A stretch of DNA of 64,000 nucleotides, from contig OX638130.1 in assembly GCA_951804985.1 (NCBI GenBank), positions 38,256,394 to 38,320,393 of the forward strand, in the 5' to 3' direction. Under the pieces are notes generated by a model. It did not search any database. It saw only the letters and a program-made list of their open reading frames with translations, and was not told where the DNA came from. A program made the translations under genes and the position numbers. Every line of letters begins with the position of its first letter. Within the stretch, counting starts at the first letter, position 1. Positions 47,153 through 59,027 of this stretch are shown here, one piece after another. This DNA is from Dryomyza anilis (taxonomy: Eukaryota > Arthropoda > Insecta > Diptera > Dryomyzidae).

Positions 47153-47703
47153 CAAAAAAAATTTTGTTCATAAATGGAATGAACGCCGTTAATTGCGACA
47201 TCGTTCATAATATATATGGATAAAATCGTTCTATTTATGAATTATTCTTCGTATATACGAACCGCACAATTTGAGCGAAATTGATATAATAAACGCGTTA
47301 ATAATTGTTATGAATTGCGTTCATTGAGGTATTAATATGACTCAAAGAAGTGCAGTCTCCACGTCACGAGCAATTCAGCCGAGCATAAAGACGATACTGA
47401 AAAATAAAAAAAACCTGTCCACCGACCGGAGAATAGAGAATACAACACAAAGTAGGTAGGTATTTGAGTATGTGGGTATGATCGTATGTGTGCAACTTTT
47501 CACAATTCTATAAATAGATATTTTTAGAATTTTTAGCAGATACAATTCTTAGTTTTTATTATTTCTATGTCATTTCATACAAATAGACCGAATCGTTTCA
47601 TTTGTTGTTTACAACTCCAAGGAAACGTGCTCCGCAGGTACTTAACATCACGCAACAACAAGCTGCTGAAAAATAAAAAAAATAAAATAATAAATTAAAA
47701 AAG
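47153..47703 (+). repeat. 'ttcataaa' MITE cut by the duplication junction (unit 1)
   Basis: Same as the first two thirds of 52495-53310. It ends at 47703 where unit 2 begins inside GATCTTTTT sequence, so the duplication breakpoint lies in this MITE. Confidence 0.75.
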
Positions 47704-48410
47704 TTTTCGCTATTTTTGATCCTGGGCTTTTTGATATTTATCTTTTCAATCTTTTTGATCCTTTCGATCTTTTTGATCTTTTTGATCTTTTTGATCTTTT
47801 TGATCTTTTTGATCTTTTTGATCTTTTTGATCTTTTTGATCTTTTTGATCTTTTTGATCTTTTTGATCTTTTTGATCTTTTTGATCTTTTTGATCTTTTT
47901 GATCTTTTTGATCTTTTTGAACTTTTTGAACTTTTTGAACTTTTTGATCTTTTTGATCTTTTTGATCTTTTTGGTCTTTTTGATCTTTTTGATTTTAAAC
48001 CTTTTAGATCATTTTGATCTTTTTGATCTTTTCGATATTTTTGATCTTTTTGAACATTTTGTTTTATTTTGATAATTTTGTTATTTTTGATCATTTTGTT
48101 CTTTTTAATCATATTGATCTTTTCGATCTTATTGATCTTTTCGTTCTTTTTTATATCTTTTCGATCTCTTTAATCTTTTCGATATTTTTGATTTTTTTTT
48201 ATTTTGTTGATCTTTCTGATTTTTTTTTATCTTTTCGATATTCGGATCTTTTAGCTCTTTTCGATATTTTGATCATTTCGATCTTTGTGATATTTTTGAT
48301 CTATTTGATCTTTTCGATATTCCTGATCTTTTCGCTCTTTTTGATATTTTGATTATTTCGATCGTTGTGATATTTTTGAACTATTTGATCTTTGTGATTT
48401 TTATCTTTTT
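47704..48410 (+). repeat. GATCTTTTT minisatellite, unit 2
   Basis: Copy of the array at 42405-43075 with a longer perfect core (about 47763-47920). Confidence 0.92.
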
Positions 48411-48928
48411 CCGTTCTCGACCTCCTCTATCGATTTCTGCAATAAAAAATTGGAACAAATGACGTTTTCGGTACACTTGGAGTGTCATCTTGGACATGTC
48501 CAGAACGCCTCATCCTTCAATGGACATGTCCAAAATAATTTTTTGTGATATTTCAATGCAACAATCAGATGTACTCATATTTTTCTAATCATTTTTATCA
48601 TCATTTGTCCTCATATTTTTCTCATAATTTTTCTCATCATTTTTTTTCATCTTTTCTCATCATTTATTTTCATCTTCATATGATGAGAATTCGCGACGTT
48701 GTGCTTTTTTCTCATCATTCAATGATGAGGTTTTAAAAATGAAACGGATATCGGTTACGGTTTCAATCTTTGGTATGTAGTAATAATTATTCGAAGTATG
48801 GTCTAGTTCAGTGATCTGCCACGCCTACTTGTCATCTGAACATAACATTTCATGAAATTTTGGATGTTTTATTTTTTTGTATAGATCGATAATTATATTG
48901 TGATCGGTCTACTACAACGACTACCTAC

Positions 48929-49385
48929 ACAGAAACAATTTTGTTCATAAATGGAAAGGACGCCGTTAATTGCGACATCGTTCATAATATATATGGAAAA
49001 AATCATTCTATTTATGAACTACTCTTCGTATATACGAATCGCACAATTTGAGTGAAATTGATATAATAAACGCGTTCATAATTGTTATGAATTGCGTTCA
49101 TTGAGGTATTCATATTAATTTTTTGAGGCAAAGCAGCGCAACCTCACGTGCAATTCAACCGAGAGTAAAGACGATACTGAAAAATAACTAAACCAGTCCA
49201 CCAAACGAAGAATAGAAAATACAACACAAAGTAGGTAGGTGTTTGAAATATTTTTATTTTACTGACGCGTCATGCCGCATGACGCGCAGTGATTTTTTGA
49301 CAACTCGTCGCGACAAGTCGATAGTCGATGATAGCATATAGAATTCTTAGAAGAATAGAAAATTTTATAGAAAGTTTTTTTATTT
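48929..49385 (+). repeat. 'ttcataaa' MITE, 3'-truncated copy (unit 2)
   Basis: Duplicate of 43594-44050 at offset 5335. Confidence 0.6.
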
Positions 49386-49856
49386 TCCTCTTTTTCAGTT
49401 CAAAAATATCGTGTTAAAATTAAAATTGTCAAAACTGTTCACAAAACAAAGGTTGTGGATAAACTAATGACGAGACAATCATCGCCTGTCTGTGTCCAGT
49501 TGCGGTAAACGAAATTCCACGTTCCCGAAGCCAAAAATATGGAATGCGCACTATCCATGCGAATTTATTGAAACCCCGGGAAATAACGATCGTAGCCTGG
49601 ACCGCTAAAATTCTGTTCTAATTGTCGCGCGAGTCTACACTAAATTAATGTTAAATCTATCACAACATTAAAGCGGCAGCTCAACAATGGCTACATGATC
49701 GTTGAGATTCACATGATCCGGGACTCCCATTTATGCCCCATTCTATACCTTCAACTGCCACAACATGTTTCAGCTTTTCAAGTAGCTGTGAAGACATGTC
49801 CATGCCGTAAAACCTCCCATACAACGAACATTTTTAAATTTGCTAACTCCTGACTG

Positions 49857-50167
49857 AGTAGCCGTGGTAGCTCAGTGGTTAGTGCGATGGACTGCGCGCC
49901 GAAAGGTCCCCGGTTCAAGCCTGGACTGGGGCTAACAACATCTTTTCATAGAAATATTTTTCTATACCGCGTTACCTTTCGGCAGTAAATGGCAAACCTA
50001 CGAGATTAAAACATTGCCTATGAAAAGCTCTCACCCGCCGTTCGGATTCGACAATAAACTGTAGGTCCCACCACTGTGAGTACAAATATAACACGCACAG
50101 CTCACAATGGTGAGAGAGCTCGGCCTAAGTTCTTATAGAACTGTAGAGCCAAACTATTTTTATTATT
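49857..50167 (+). repeat. tRNA-derived SINE, full-length copy (unit 2)
   Basis: Duplicate of 44522-44832 at offset 5335, produced by the segmental duplication. Confidence 0.88.
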
Positions 50168-51097
50168 AACTCCTGAATTATGAAATTAGTTAAAAATTTA
50201 GATGAAAACGAACATACGCCTCACTTTACATGGCGATTAAAATGCACATGAGGACATGGTGTATTAATCAATTGCGAGGATGTGTAATTCAAACGCTGCA
50301 CAACTGATCTAGCATATTTGTACACATCAAGGTGTACATCCTCGCACAAATGTGCGACAGATTTGAGTCCCCTTTGTTGTCCTCGATATCTATATTAAAA
50401 AATATAGTCAAACTAATCTTTGTTGACAAACTTTATGTCATTTAAATTATTTACTGAAAGCAAAAAAAACATTTCAAATAAAAACAAAACAAATAAATTG
50501 ACTTTAATATACAGAAAACTTAAATAAAAACAAATATCTCACTGACTTTTGTATACAGATAAATATTTCAAATTTGAAATATGTGTACAGAATTATGCTC
50601 AAATTTGTAGCCACTACAAATTTTTCTCACCTTCCTTAATACACCTTGTATAGCACTTATATGCCGTAGCGTCGCTCCATATAAGTATGTGCTCAAAAAT
50701 CTGAAATTCATCCAAACACCAAGAACATATCACTATCAACAACAATAATGTTTTATAATACGATTTGGGTTAGTTTTGACTATATTCTGTATAACGCTAT
50801 AACTTTTAAAAATTAAATTTTAATATTTTTTGAAATGTTTACAGAAATATTTACTAACCAATTTTCAATCTTTTCGTCATTCACAGAAACTCTTTGCTTA
50901 TGGGAGTTTTAGTTTAAAGATAATCTCAATATTTCATATAAATAAAAAAAAAAAACAGAACACGTTATAAAATTTATTGAAATGGGTGAAACAAAGTATT
51001 TAGTAAATAACCCTAATAGTAAATTTAGTAATTTAAACAAAATATTAAAATGCATTGAATTCATATATTCACAAGTTTTAAATATATTAATATGAAC

Positions 51098-52445
51098 TAG
51101 AGATGGGCATGTGAGCGTGATTCAGCGTGATTCGCGTGAATCACGCGTGATTGTGATTGAATCCTAAGTTTGTTCACGTGATTGTGAGTGAGTGTGAGTA
51201 GACCAAAAAATACCGTGAGTGAGTGTGCGTGAGTAAAATTTTTTCGTGAATGAGTGTGAGTGAGTCGAATATTTCATAAAATAAAAAATCTCACTTTTAA
51301 TTTTTTCAATTTTTCTATATTTTTGCTAAAATACAGAACAAATAGGGCCACGCCTTGAACTCAGATGGCTTTGGGAAGTCAGTTGCCCACTATTCAGAAC
51401 TATAATAATTCAACCCGACTGTCATATACCCACCCCTTTTTCAATTCAGAATAAGTTGCAAGATTTCAGTCAACAATTGATCTAACCCCTGCAAACCGGC
51501 CGTACTTAGTATGGGCTAGTCAATTTTTGTGGGGTCATGACATTAGTTTTTGCTTGGTTTCATACGACCGTTCATGGAAATGGACATAGAACGCATTTTT
51601 TTCGATATACCCATTTTTGTAAAAACTTGAATTTTCAATTTCAACTATACACGATAACTCTGTTCCAGAGGTTCGTGTGGGGTCCAGTTTTTATTCGAAT
51701 TATAAATTGTAGCCGCGGTTAGTGCGTTGGAGTGATTAGTGCGTTGGACTGCGAGCCGAAAGGTCCCCAGTTCAAGCCTGGACTGGGGCTAAAAACATCT
51801 TTTCATAGAAACATTTTTCTATACCGCGCTACCTCTCGTCAATAAATGGCAATCCTACGAGAGCCAAACTATTATTATTATTAAATGTAGTAACCAAAAA
51901 AATCGCTTCAAAAATAGTCCCTGGTAAATTCTACCCCGGACTATTTTTTTTATTGATAAATCTTTTCCAGCGATAATTTTTCCAGGGACAATTCTCAAAG
52001 ATTGTACACGAATTCTTTACCGGAGAATTATTTATCGAGGCAATGTTTTGGTTTTTATATGAACACATCGAAAGTCATTCACATTTCCACCTAAGTTAAA
52101 AATTGAGGTATATTTTATCAAACTCCCTAACATAATAACTTCATTATTGCGTTTGAAAGATGTGGGTTGTATTAGAGGTGCCACGCACGGTCGACCAATC
52201 TCACCAACATATACATATGAAATATGTATTTTTATGCATTCTGAAAACAATAGCAAAAAACCACGTGATTCAGCGTGATTCACGTGAATCACGCGTGATC
52301 ACGCGTTATTGTGATTGAATCTTAATTTTACTCACGTGATTGTGAGTAGTGCAAAAAAGACCGTGAGTGAGTGTGCGTGATTAGAAAAATTCTTTCGTGA
52401 GCGTGAGTGAGTATGAGTCAAACCTCACTCACGTGCCCATCTCTA
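51098..52445. mobile_element. hAT MITE, family 1, copy C (segmental duplicate of copy B)
   Basis: Same ends and same ATATGAAC flanks (51090-51097 and 52446-52453) as copy B. It carries one more GTGAGTGAGT unit (10 bp) in the left subterminal region. The identical target duplication shows it arose by duplication of the locus, not by a new insertion. Confidence 0.88.
51709..51884 (+). repeat. Truncated SINE nested in the hAT MITE (unit 2)
   Basis: Duplicate of 46364-46539, including the same internal head duplication and deletion. Confidence 0.8.
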
Positions 52446-52494
52446 ATATGAACAATAGTTAGCATACATAAAAAATCACTTAGTAGTAACTCAT

Positions 52495-53310
52495 GCACAG
52501 AAAAAATTTTGTTCATAAATGGAATGAACGCCGTTAATTGCGACATCGTTCATAATATATATGGATAAAATCGTTCTATTTATGAATTATTCTTCGTATA
52601 TACGAACCGCACAATTTGAGCGAAATTGATATAATAAACGCGTTAATAATTGTTATGAATTGCGTTCATTGAGGTATTAATATGACTCAAAGAAGTGCAG
52701 TCTCCACGTCACGAGCAATTCAGCCGAGCATAAAGACGATACTGAAAAATAAAAAAAACCTGTCCACCGACCGAAGAATAGAGAATACAACACAAAGTAG
52801 GTAGGTATTTGAGTATGTGGGTATGATCGTATGTGTGCAACTTTTCACAATTCTATAAATAGATATTTTTAGAATTTTTAGCAGATACAATTCTTAGTTT
52901 TTATTATTTCTATGTCATTTCATACAAATAGACCGAATCGTTTCATTTGTTGTTTACAACTCCAAGGAAACGTGCTCCGCAGGTACTTAACATCACGCAA
53001 CAACAAGCTGCTGAAAAATAAAAAAAATAAAATAATAAATTAAAAAAGTAATATAATAAAATAAAAAAAAATAATACAAGAAAATAAAAAAAAATATTTT
53101 TTTATTTTTTAAATAGTTTGAAGTTCATAAATACCATGAATTTTTTCATAAATATTATAAAAGCTATCATCAATATTATCAACTTTTTCATTACGGTTTT
53201 ATGAACGATTCATAAATTGGATGAATTTGGTCATTGGTTTAGTAATAATGAAAAATTCATAAAATTTATGAACAAATTCATAAATAGTATGAATTTTTTT
53301 TTTCTGTGTG
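52495..53310 (+). mobile_element. 'ttcataaa' MITE with both ends
   Basis: Starts CACAGAAAAAATTTTGTTCA and ends with a T-run plus CTGTG preceded by TTCATAAATAGTATGAA. It is the only copy here with both termini clear. Terminal identity is short (CACAGAAAA), and the flanks do not show a convincing target duplication. Non-coding, so probably mobilised in trans. Confidence 0.65.
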
Positions 53311-53329
53311 TGATAAATTGGTTTTATAT

Positions 53330-53618
53330 TTAAAATATTTTCGGAAAGCAGTGAGCAATCAAAAAGAAGAGAAACTATTTCAGGGAAGACGACTGCTCGT
53401 ATAAACTTGGAGGACATGACTACCATAGGGTACATTGTCGATGGTGTTGAGGACAACTCCATGAATAAAATGATCCTGTACGGGGCGACGAATTTTCATG
53501 AGTTGAAAGTGATATTTTCAACAATCATAAAAAAAGTAAATCTTATAAATCGCCGAGTGGTAATTTGAAGTGTTTTAGTTGCGGAACACAAGGTCACAAC
53601 TCCAGAAACTGCCCGAAT
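53330..53618 (+). pseudogene. Ty3/gypsy element 3: end of gag with zinc knuckle
   Basis: Near 53555-53617 the sequence encodes LKCFSCGTQGHNSRNCPN, a complete CX2CX4HX4C zinc knuckle typical of gag nucleocapsid. Upstream residues (ETISGKTTARINLEDMTTIG) could be gag too. The frame is broken at about 53566 and cut at 53619 by a GGTTCC-type insertion. The pol part resumes at about 56757. Confidence 0.65.
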
Positions 53619-53790
53619 CAGGGCTAGGAACCGAAATTATATTCTCTGCGGTTTCAGTTCCGGTTCTATAAAAAAAATAAAAAAGGTTCCGGTACCGGTT
53701 CTTAAATTATTTTTTATTTCGGTATCAGTTCCAGTTCCGGTTTTATAAAAAATAAAATAACGATTTCAGTTCCGGTTTTGTTTTATTCGT
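53619..53790 (+). repeat. GGTTCC-rich hAT-like end, copy B
   Basis: Begins CAGGGCTAGGAACCG exactly as at 5388, with GTTCCGGTTC repeats. It directly interrupts the gag zinc-knuckle frame of element 3, so it is a left insertion boundary. The flanking octamer is GCCCGAAT. No matching octamer was found near 56756. Confidence 0.5.
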
Positions 53791-54580
53791 CTCAATACTG
53801 GGAATTCGGAAAACTCCCAAAGGAAAAACCGCAAAATCAGAAAAATCTAAATTTGTATGTTTGTATGATAATGAATTACGTGCACAACCAATGGAAATTG
53901 TATTTTAATATGAGGATTCGTTTATATAGTCACTACGGATAGATTGGACAAAGGGGAGTGGCACGTCCCATACAACCAAATATTTTTAAATGCTATTACT
54001 CCTGACCTCCTAAGGGGTGATTTTAATAATGTGACGCGATATGTTTTTCCCTTAAGACGTTTTTCACATGTCGAAGATGTAAGTAAAGACATTTAAGTTA
54101 AGAAGAAACTGCATATTTCTACAAAAGTTGTTATATTCCAAAATTCCATTATATCTTTCTGATAAGCTACGTCTTAGCGTTTCAAATAGAAGCCTCAATT
54201 TTATTTTGCAAAGAATATTTTTCATTAACGCAATTCAACTCTGGAATTCATTACCACTTAATATTTAAAATATAAACAGAACATGTAGATTTATTTAGGT
54301 ATTATATACTAATACATTTTTCAGAACAATAATCTATTAACATCTTAAATCTACTATTTATAAGAATTCACACATATGTTAAATTATAAGTACAATTTTT
54401 GCATTATTCTTAATTTAAAATTTTTAAATTTTTACTTTTTTACAAGCTGACCTTTTGATTATCTACGTAATTTTAATTTTGTTGAACTGTAAAATAATCA
54501 CTTCTTATTGTACTAATATAAATCAAATCAAAAAATATATACAAAACCTTCGCACCGGTGAAGCTGTGCACATGTCCTGC
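53791..54580 (+). mobile_element. Helitron-like sequence with 3' terminus
   Basis: Shares 'atactgggaatt', 'gaggattcgtttatatagt' and 'gtatatactaatacattttt'-type blocks with 6810-7340. It ends with a hairpin-like GCACCGGTGAAGCTGTGC, about ten bases, then CTAG followed by TATATA. Hairpin plus CTAG before a T fits Helitron 3' ends. The 5' part present in the copy at 5.6 kb is missing. No Rep/helicase. Confidence 0.45.
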
Positions 54581-55494
54581 TAGTATATATACAACGAAAA
54601 AAAAAACTATATTAAAAGGAAGAAAAAGTCTTTAAAATGGTACATATGTATTTGATTCACGTCCTTACACACATGTATTCGTTTTTCCTTCATTGATATA
54701 GTTATTTTTTATGCATTTAACTACATAATTTTACTGCATTTATATACAATTTTTATTGAAATACATTTGTATTGAAAATAACTTCATTTTGTCTTTTTTA
54801 ATACGTCCGAAATATGAGGATACATTACTACATCTTAATTTATTTTAACTACATTCCGTATTTATTTAACACCTATATGTGAAACAACACAATTTTAAGT
54901 TATTAGCTAAAAATTATCTTTCCAGATGGTGTGGTTACAAAGATTTGGAGATATCTGAAATGTTTAAAATAATATATATTAAATATCGACATTTTATCTT
55001 TCACTACACCAAAATAAGTATAGGGATGGTGTAAGACGGACAGAGAATCATGAACAGGCGACACTTTAAAAATTAGACAAAACTTAGTGACCTTTAAAGT
55101 AGGAATTTAGGTGACATAATTTTTAGAATATTAGCAGACAGTTTTACACGGCAGTCATTAAGCTCGAACGGGCGACAATTTATTATATTAACCCCCCTGA
55201 TCATTTATTTCCCGGTAACAACGATATCGGCTACAATTCGTTTCAAAATCGGTTGAATAACGTGCAACTACAATTTTTTATTCATGTATTAAACGAAACG
55301 TTGAGTACGCTTGTTTTGTGAGTTGTTTCATATAAATCGTACGCGATGGCAAAAATTATTTTTTTTAATATCAAAAAAATAGTTGGCAAAACAAAAATAT
55401 TGAAAAAATGTTAAAATCAAAGAGCGAAACGAAACGTTTTAAATACGTTACACCAATTTTAGATGAAGGGACTGAAAACGAGACGATAATAAAA
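54581..55494. other. AT-rich sequence within the nested cluster
   Basis: No family recognised. It must be part of an insertion, because it lies between the gag and pol of element 3. Confidence 0.4.
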
Positions 55495-56185
55495 CCAGTT
55501 GGGAAGGTTAGATCACATGGGAAATTTTAAAATTGGTGTTATTATGATAGTTAGGATTATCAAAATTATAGTCGGTCTAAGCCGACTATAAATACCCTAC
55601 ACATATGTGTGGTACGAATCCTGAAAATAATTACAAACTTTCAATCGCTGAAGAATTTCCATTCATTTGATACCCATATTTACAAAAGGGTAGGTGTACC
55701 GAATTTCGATTTTTTTTTTTGGAACCACAAGTCGTATCGGCGGAAAGCATTATTTTCATGAATTTAAGCATGATTTCAATATATATTTGACCAAAAAAGT
55801 TTACCTAAGCACGTATACAGTAAAATTGATCTGTAGATGTAAATTTAATATGAGGTATTTTTGAATATAAATGGTCAGATCACAGGTCACAATGGACCGA
55901 TCTCGCCAATTTGTTCGCACATACAGCGTAGGTATATAAGTAATCTAAATTAGTTTCATTTATCTAACTCTTCAATTGTTAAAGTAGTAGGGATTTCAAC
56001 AGACAGACAGACGGACGGACAGACAGACAGACGGACGGACAGACAGACAGACGGACATCGCTCAGGAGGTCATGCTGATCAAGAATATATATATATACTT
56101 TTCCATACCGAAGATGCTTCCTTCTGGGTGTTACAAACGGCACACCAAACTGAATATACCCTTTCACTCTTAGTGTAGGGTATAA
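55495..56185 (-). repeat. DINE-1/INE-1-like copy with expanded GACA/GACG microsatellite
   Basis: Same start ('accagttgggaagg'), hairpin (TATAGTCGG/CCGACTATA) and end ('agtgtagggtataaa') as 30415-31112. The 'gacagacagacggacggac' tract at about 55999-56055 is longer than in the other copies. Confidence 0.68.
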
Positions 56186-56627
56186 AGATACATTATAAGA
56201 GGCTAAATAAACTTTTATACAAAATAGAAAATAAATTGTGTTTGTACTCAAACGTCCTACATGTATGTTTTAAACTAACAAAAAATATTGATATAAAAAA
56301 AAGCATATATATATAAGCATTATTGAATTGACCATTTATAAAGTAGCATGGTTTCATAGTCGTATTTAAGTTTCCTCGCGGGGACACGATCTTAAACGTA
56401 AGTAAAACGTCAACATTAATTAATATACATCTTACATATAACATATAAAACATATTTTGTATGACAATCAAAATGTATAAAGAAAATTAGCAAAGCTCAA
56501 CATTTTTAAAATGCCATTGTACACATGTGTAACTGAATTAATATTTATTTTTGTTTTCAAATTCATTGTCCAAATTGATTTAATTATTATTTTTTTGATA
56601 TATTAATTTCTGATCTAATTAATTCCA
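56186..56627. other. AT-rich sequence, nothing recognised
   Basis: No recognised feature between the DINE-like copy and the GGTTCC segment. Confidence 0.4.
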
Positions 56628-56756
56628 GTTCCGGTTCCGGTTATGGTTTTCTGTTCCAGTTCCGGTTCTATATAAAATAAGATAACGATTCCAGTTCCGG
56701 TTCCATAAAAAATTAAAAAACGGTTCTAGTTCCGGTTCTATAAAAATGAAAAAAAT
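56628..56756. repeat. GGTTCC-rich segment, possible opposite end of the hAT-like insertion
   Basis: Repeated CAGTTCCGGTTC motifs up to about 56745, right before gypsy coding sequence resumes. It may be the right part of the insertion that starts at 53619, but the terminal CAGGG-type repeat is lost. Confidence 0.4.
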
Positions 56757-57070
56757 TCAGAAGACATCGATGGAATTTCTATCAAGCATTCAACTTGTAG
56801 AAGAAACTGTCAGCTAAGATGTGGAAAAGCAGTTTGAGGGCATCATATTGAATTTGTATAACAATTATAAGCCGTAAAAGACAGTGGAGGGTCCTGAAAA
56901 CAACATTGATTTTATATAACGCAACGTCAATATATCAGCGTCCGAGAAGACTTGCGACGTTGGAGACCAAAGTAATTCGAGATATATGGTTAAAGGAAGG
57001 TGTCATTGTACCCAACTATTCTGAATTTTCAAGTCCAGTAGTAGTGGTACGTAAAAAACATAGACTTTAG

Positions 57071-59027
57071 CAGTGATGCTAAAGTCTATTGGGGAATTCC
57101 CCAATTTGTGGGGAATTTTAGTCTTAGTGGGTAATCGGGGAATGGTACATATACCATGGCATATACCAACTTTTGATCGAATTTCATATGAAAATTTTAA
57201 AACAAATGTTTTTACTTTTAGATTCGATATCTTAGCACAATAAATAATTTTTGAAATGAATTTAAACAGTATGCTTTGACTTCAACGCTTTCAATTCGTT
57301 TGAAAAATAATAAGTTCAAAATCGTTTGTTTAGAATTGATAGAAATCTGGAACATACCTTTATATTCTAATCATGTGAAAGATCATAATTTGGCTTCTAA
57401 TAAACACAATCTATTAAATACGATTTCTAGATCTTGATAAATTCCTTTAACATTTTTTGAAGTTATGTTTTTAAATATAGGATACATTTTTACTTAATGT
57501 AACACCTGCAAATTTGACATGAAGCCTAATAGTTGAAAAATATTGTTTTCAGTTTTATAAAGTTTGCGACTATTGGGAATTTGAAATTTCTAAACTATAA
57601 ATATCAATGACAAAAATGTAAAAAAAATGATCAAAATTCAAAAAAATCGAAGATAATATATATTTACAACTGCACATTTTTTATACAAGTCTTAAAATGG
57701 TTAAATTTAATTTTCAAAATAGTTTGCTCCTATTCAAAAATATTTTTATCTTGCCCATATTCAGTACTATTTTAAACCAAGTTTAATATAATTAATTTCT
57801 TTCATATGACCACATTATAGTCAATATTTCACATATATTTAAAATTTCATATTAACGGAGTAATAACAGCCGTATTTATAAATGTTGTTTAACTTTAAAC
57901 AACACTTAAAATGCCTTTAAACATGAACACGTAATTTAAACACTGCGTAAGTTGTGTTTAAAATTATTTAAGTGCTCAAATGTCATAAAAATATAAATAA
58001 AATCTTAAAATTAATTTATTAATCGTTTTCTCTTATTCATTTGTCATGTCACAAAAATATTATTATAGGGAAAATGCAGAGCTTTTACCAAGCTTATTAC
58101 CGGAAAAGTATTTGCAGAACACAACGAAGAACTTCGGGACTTCGCGCATCATCAACCCATGTCCTGTGTTAATGTTCGTTAATGTTTCACCGTTTTTAAA
58201 AACCTCGCCCGTATTATACAAATTAGAAAATTCTTTGACCGTTTCTCATTTGTGCGAAATATGTGTTACTAGAGATGTTTGAAATATGTTTGTGACGTTG
58301 TGCTGCTTACAATATGAACGCGTTGATTTCAATAGAAAAACTATCGTGGTACTGCTAAGAAAACATAAATATTATTGTGGACTCTATGTCGATGCTATTT
58401 ATATTAAAACAGAATTCTTCTATGTCGAAAACAATTGTTTAATTTTTATAACAATCTTTCAAAAACAGCTGCGTTTATATTTTTAAAGCAAAATGTGAAT
58501 ATAATGAATATTGAAATTTGTTACATTTACTGAACTTATTTGGACACAAACCTTGTCTTCAGAACTTTTTTTATAAATAACAATTTTAGCAAGACTGCGT
58601 AAATCCTTAAGGAAATCTAACAAATACGGCTGTAATTGTCTATCTATCTGTCGGTAAAGTTTAAACTTTTTGAACTTTAAACTTTTTAGACTTTTGAAAT
58701 ATTTATTTAAGCAAAGTTTAAACTTTCAGTGAAAAACTGGACATTAATTAATAAATATAGCACAACTTGGTAATAAAAAATAATTTTTCTCAATTTATAA
58801 CGACTGATAAATGTCATTCGAAAATTAAAGATAACAAGAAATAAAGAAAACATATTAAATGTTATTCATTTGTTCTATGGATTATTTCGATTTTTATTAA
58901 AAATGTAGTGAAAACACTATTTATTCTTAGTGTATACAAATTACATTTATGCGGGGAATTTTATAGTCAATTTGGGGAATTTTGCTAAGAATATCGGGAA
59001 AAATGAAATTATTAGTTGGCATCACTG
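57071..59027. mobile_element. hAT-like element, family 5, inserted in the RT of gypsy element 3
   Basis: Starts CAGTGATGCTAAAG and ends with the inverse of CAGTGATGCCAACT. The flanks are GACTTTAG (57063-57070) and GACGTTAC (59028-59035), six of eight bases equal, consistent with an aged 8-bp duplication. Removing the element plus one flank restores the RT reading frame at the junction, which independently supports the boundaries. GGGGAATT motifs repeat near both ends. It is 1957 bp including a nested 766-bp element, with no transposase. Confidence 0.75.
57867..58632. mobile_element. Harbinger-like MITE nested in the family 5 hAT
   Basis: Starts CAGCCGTATTTATAAATG and ends with the inverse of CAGCCGTATTTGTTAGAT. 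It is flanked by TAA (57864-57866 and 58633-58635). A 3-bp TAA duplication suggests PIF/Harbinger, though TA-type insertion cannot be excluded. Two short open frames (58046-58282 and 58286-58486) have no motif I recognise. Confidence 0.55.

Larger units (their letters stand above)
42405..47703. repeat. 5.3-kb tandem duplication B, unit 1
   Basis: Landmarks recur 5335 bp downstream (5345 bp after a 10-bp indel near 45850). The unit runs from within the GATCTTTTT array to the middle of a 'ttcataaa' MITE. It includes a SINE, a hAT MITE with a nested SINE, and AT-rich DNA. I noticed about ten base or small indel differences from unit 2. Confidence 0.92.
47704..53048. repeat. 5.3-kb tandem duplication B, unit 2
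   Basis: Second unit, 5345 bp. It differs from unit 1 by about four more GATCTTTTT units, a 10-bp 'gtgagtgagt' indel near 51190 and a few substitutions. The sequence continues naturally past 53048 into the remainder of the MITE, so unit 2 keeps the original right flank while unit 1 keeps the original left flank. Confidence 0.92.

Noticed and set aside
58046..58486. Open frames in the Harbinger-like MITE as a transposase
   Set aside because: No DDE motif or Harbinger signature (GAIDCTH, GDSGY) is present.
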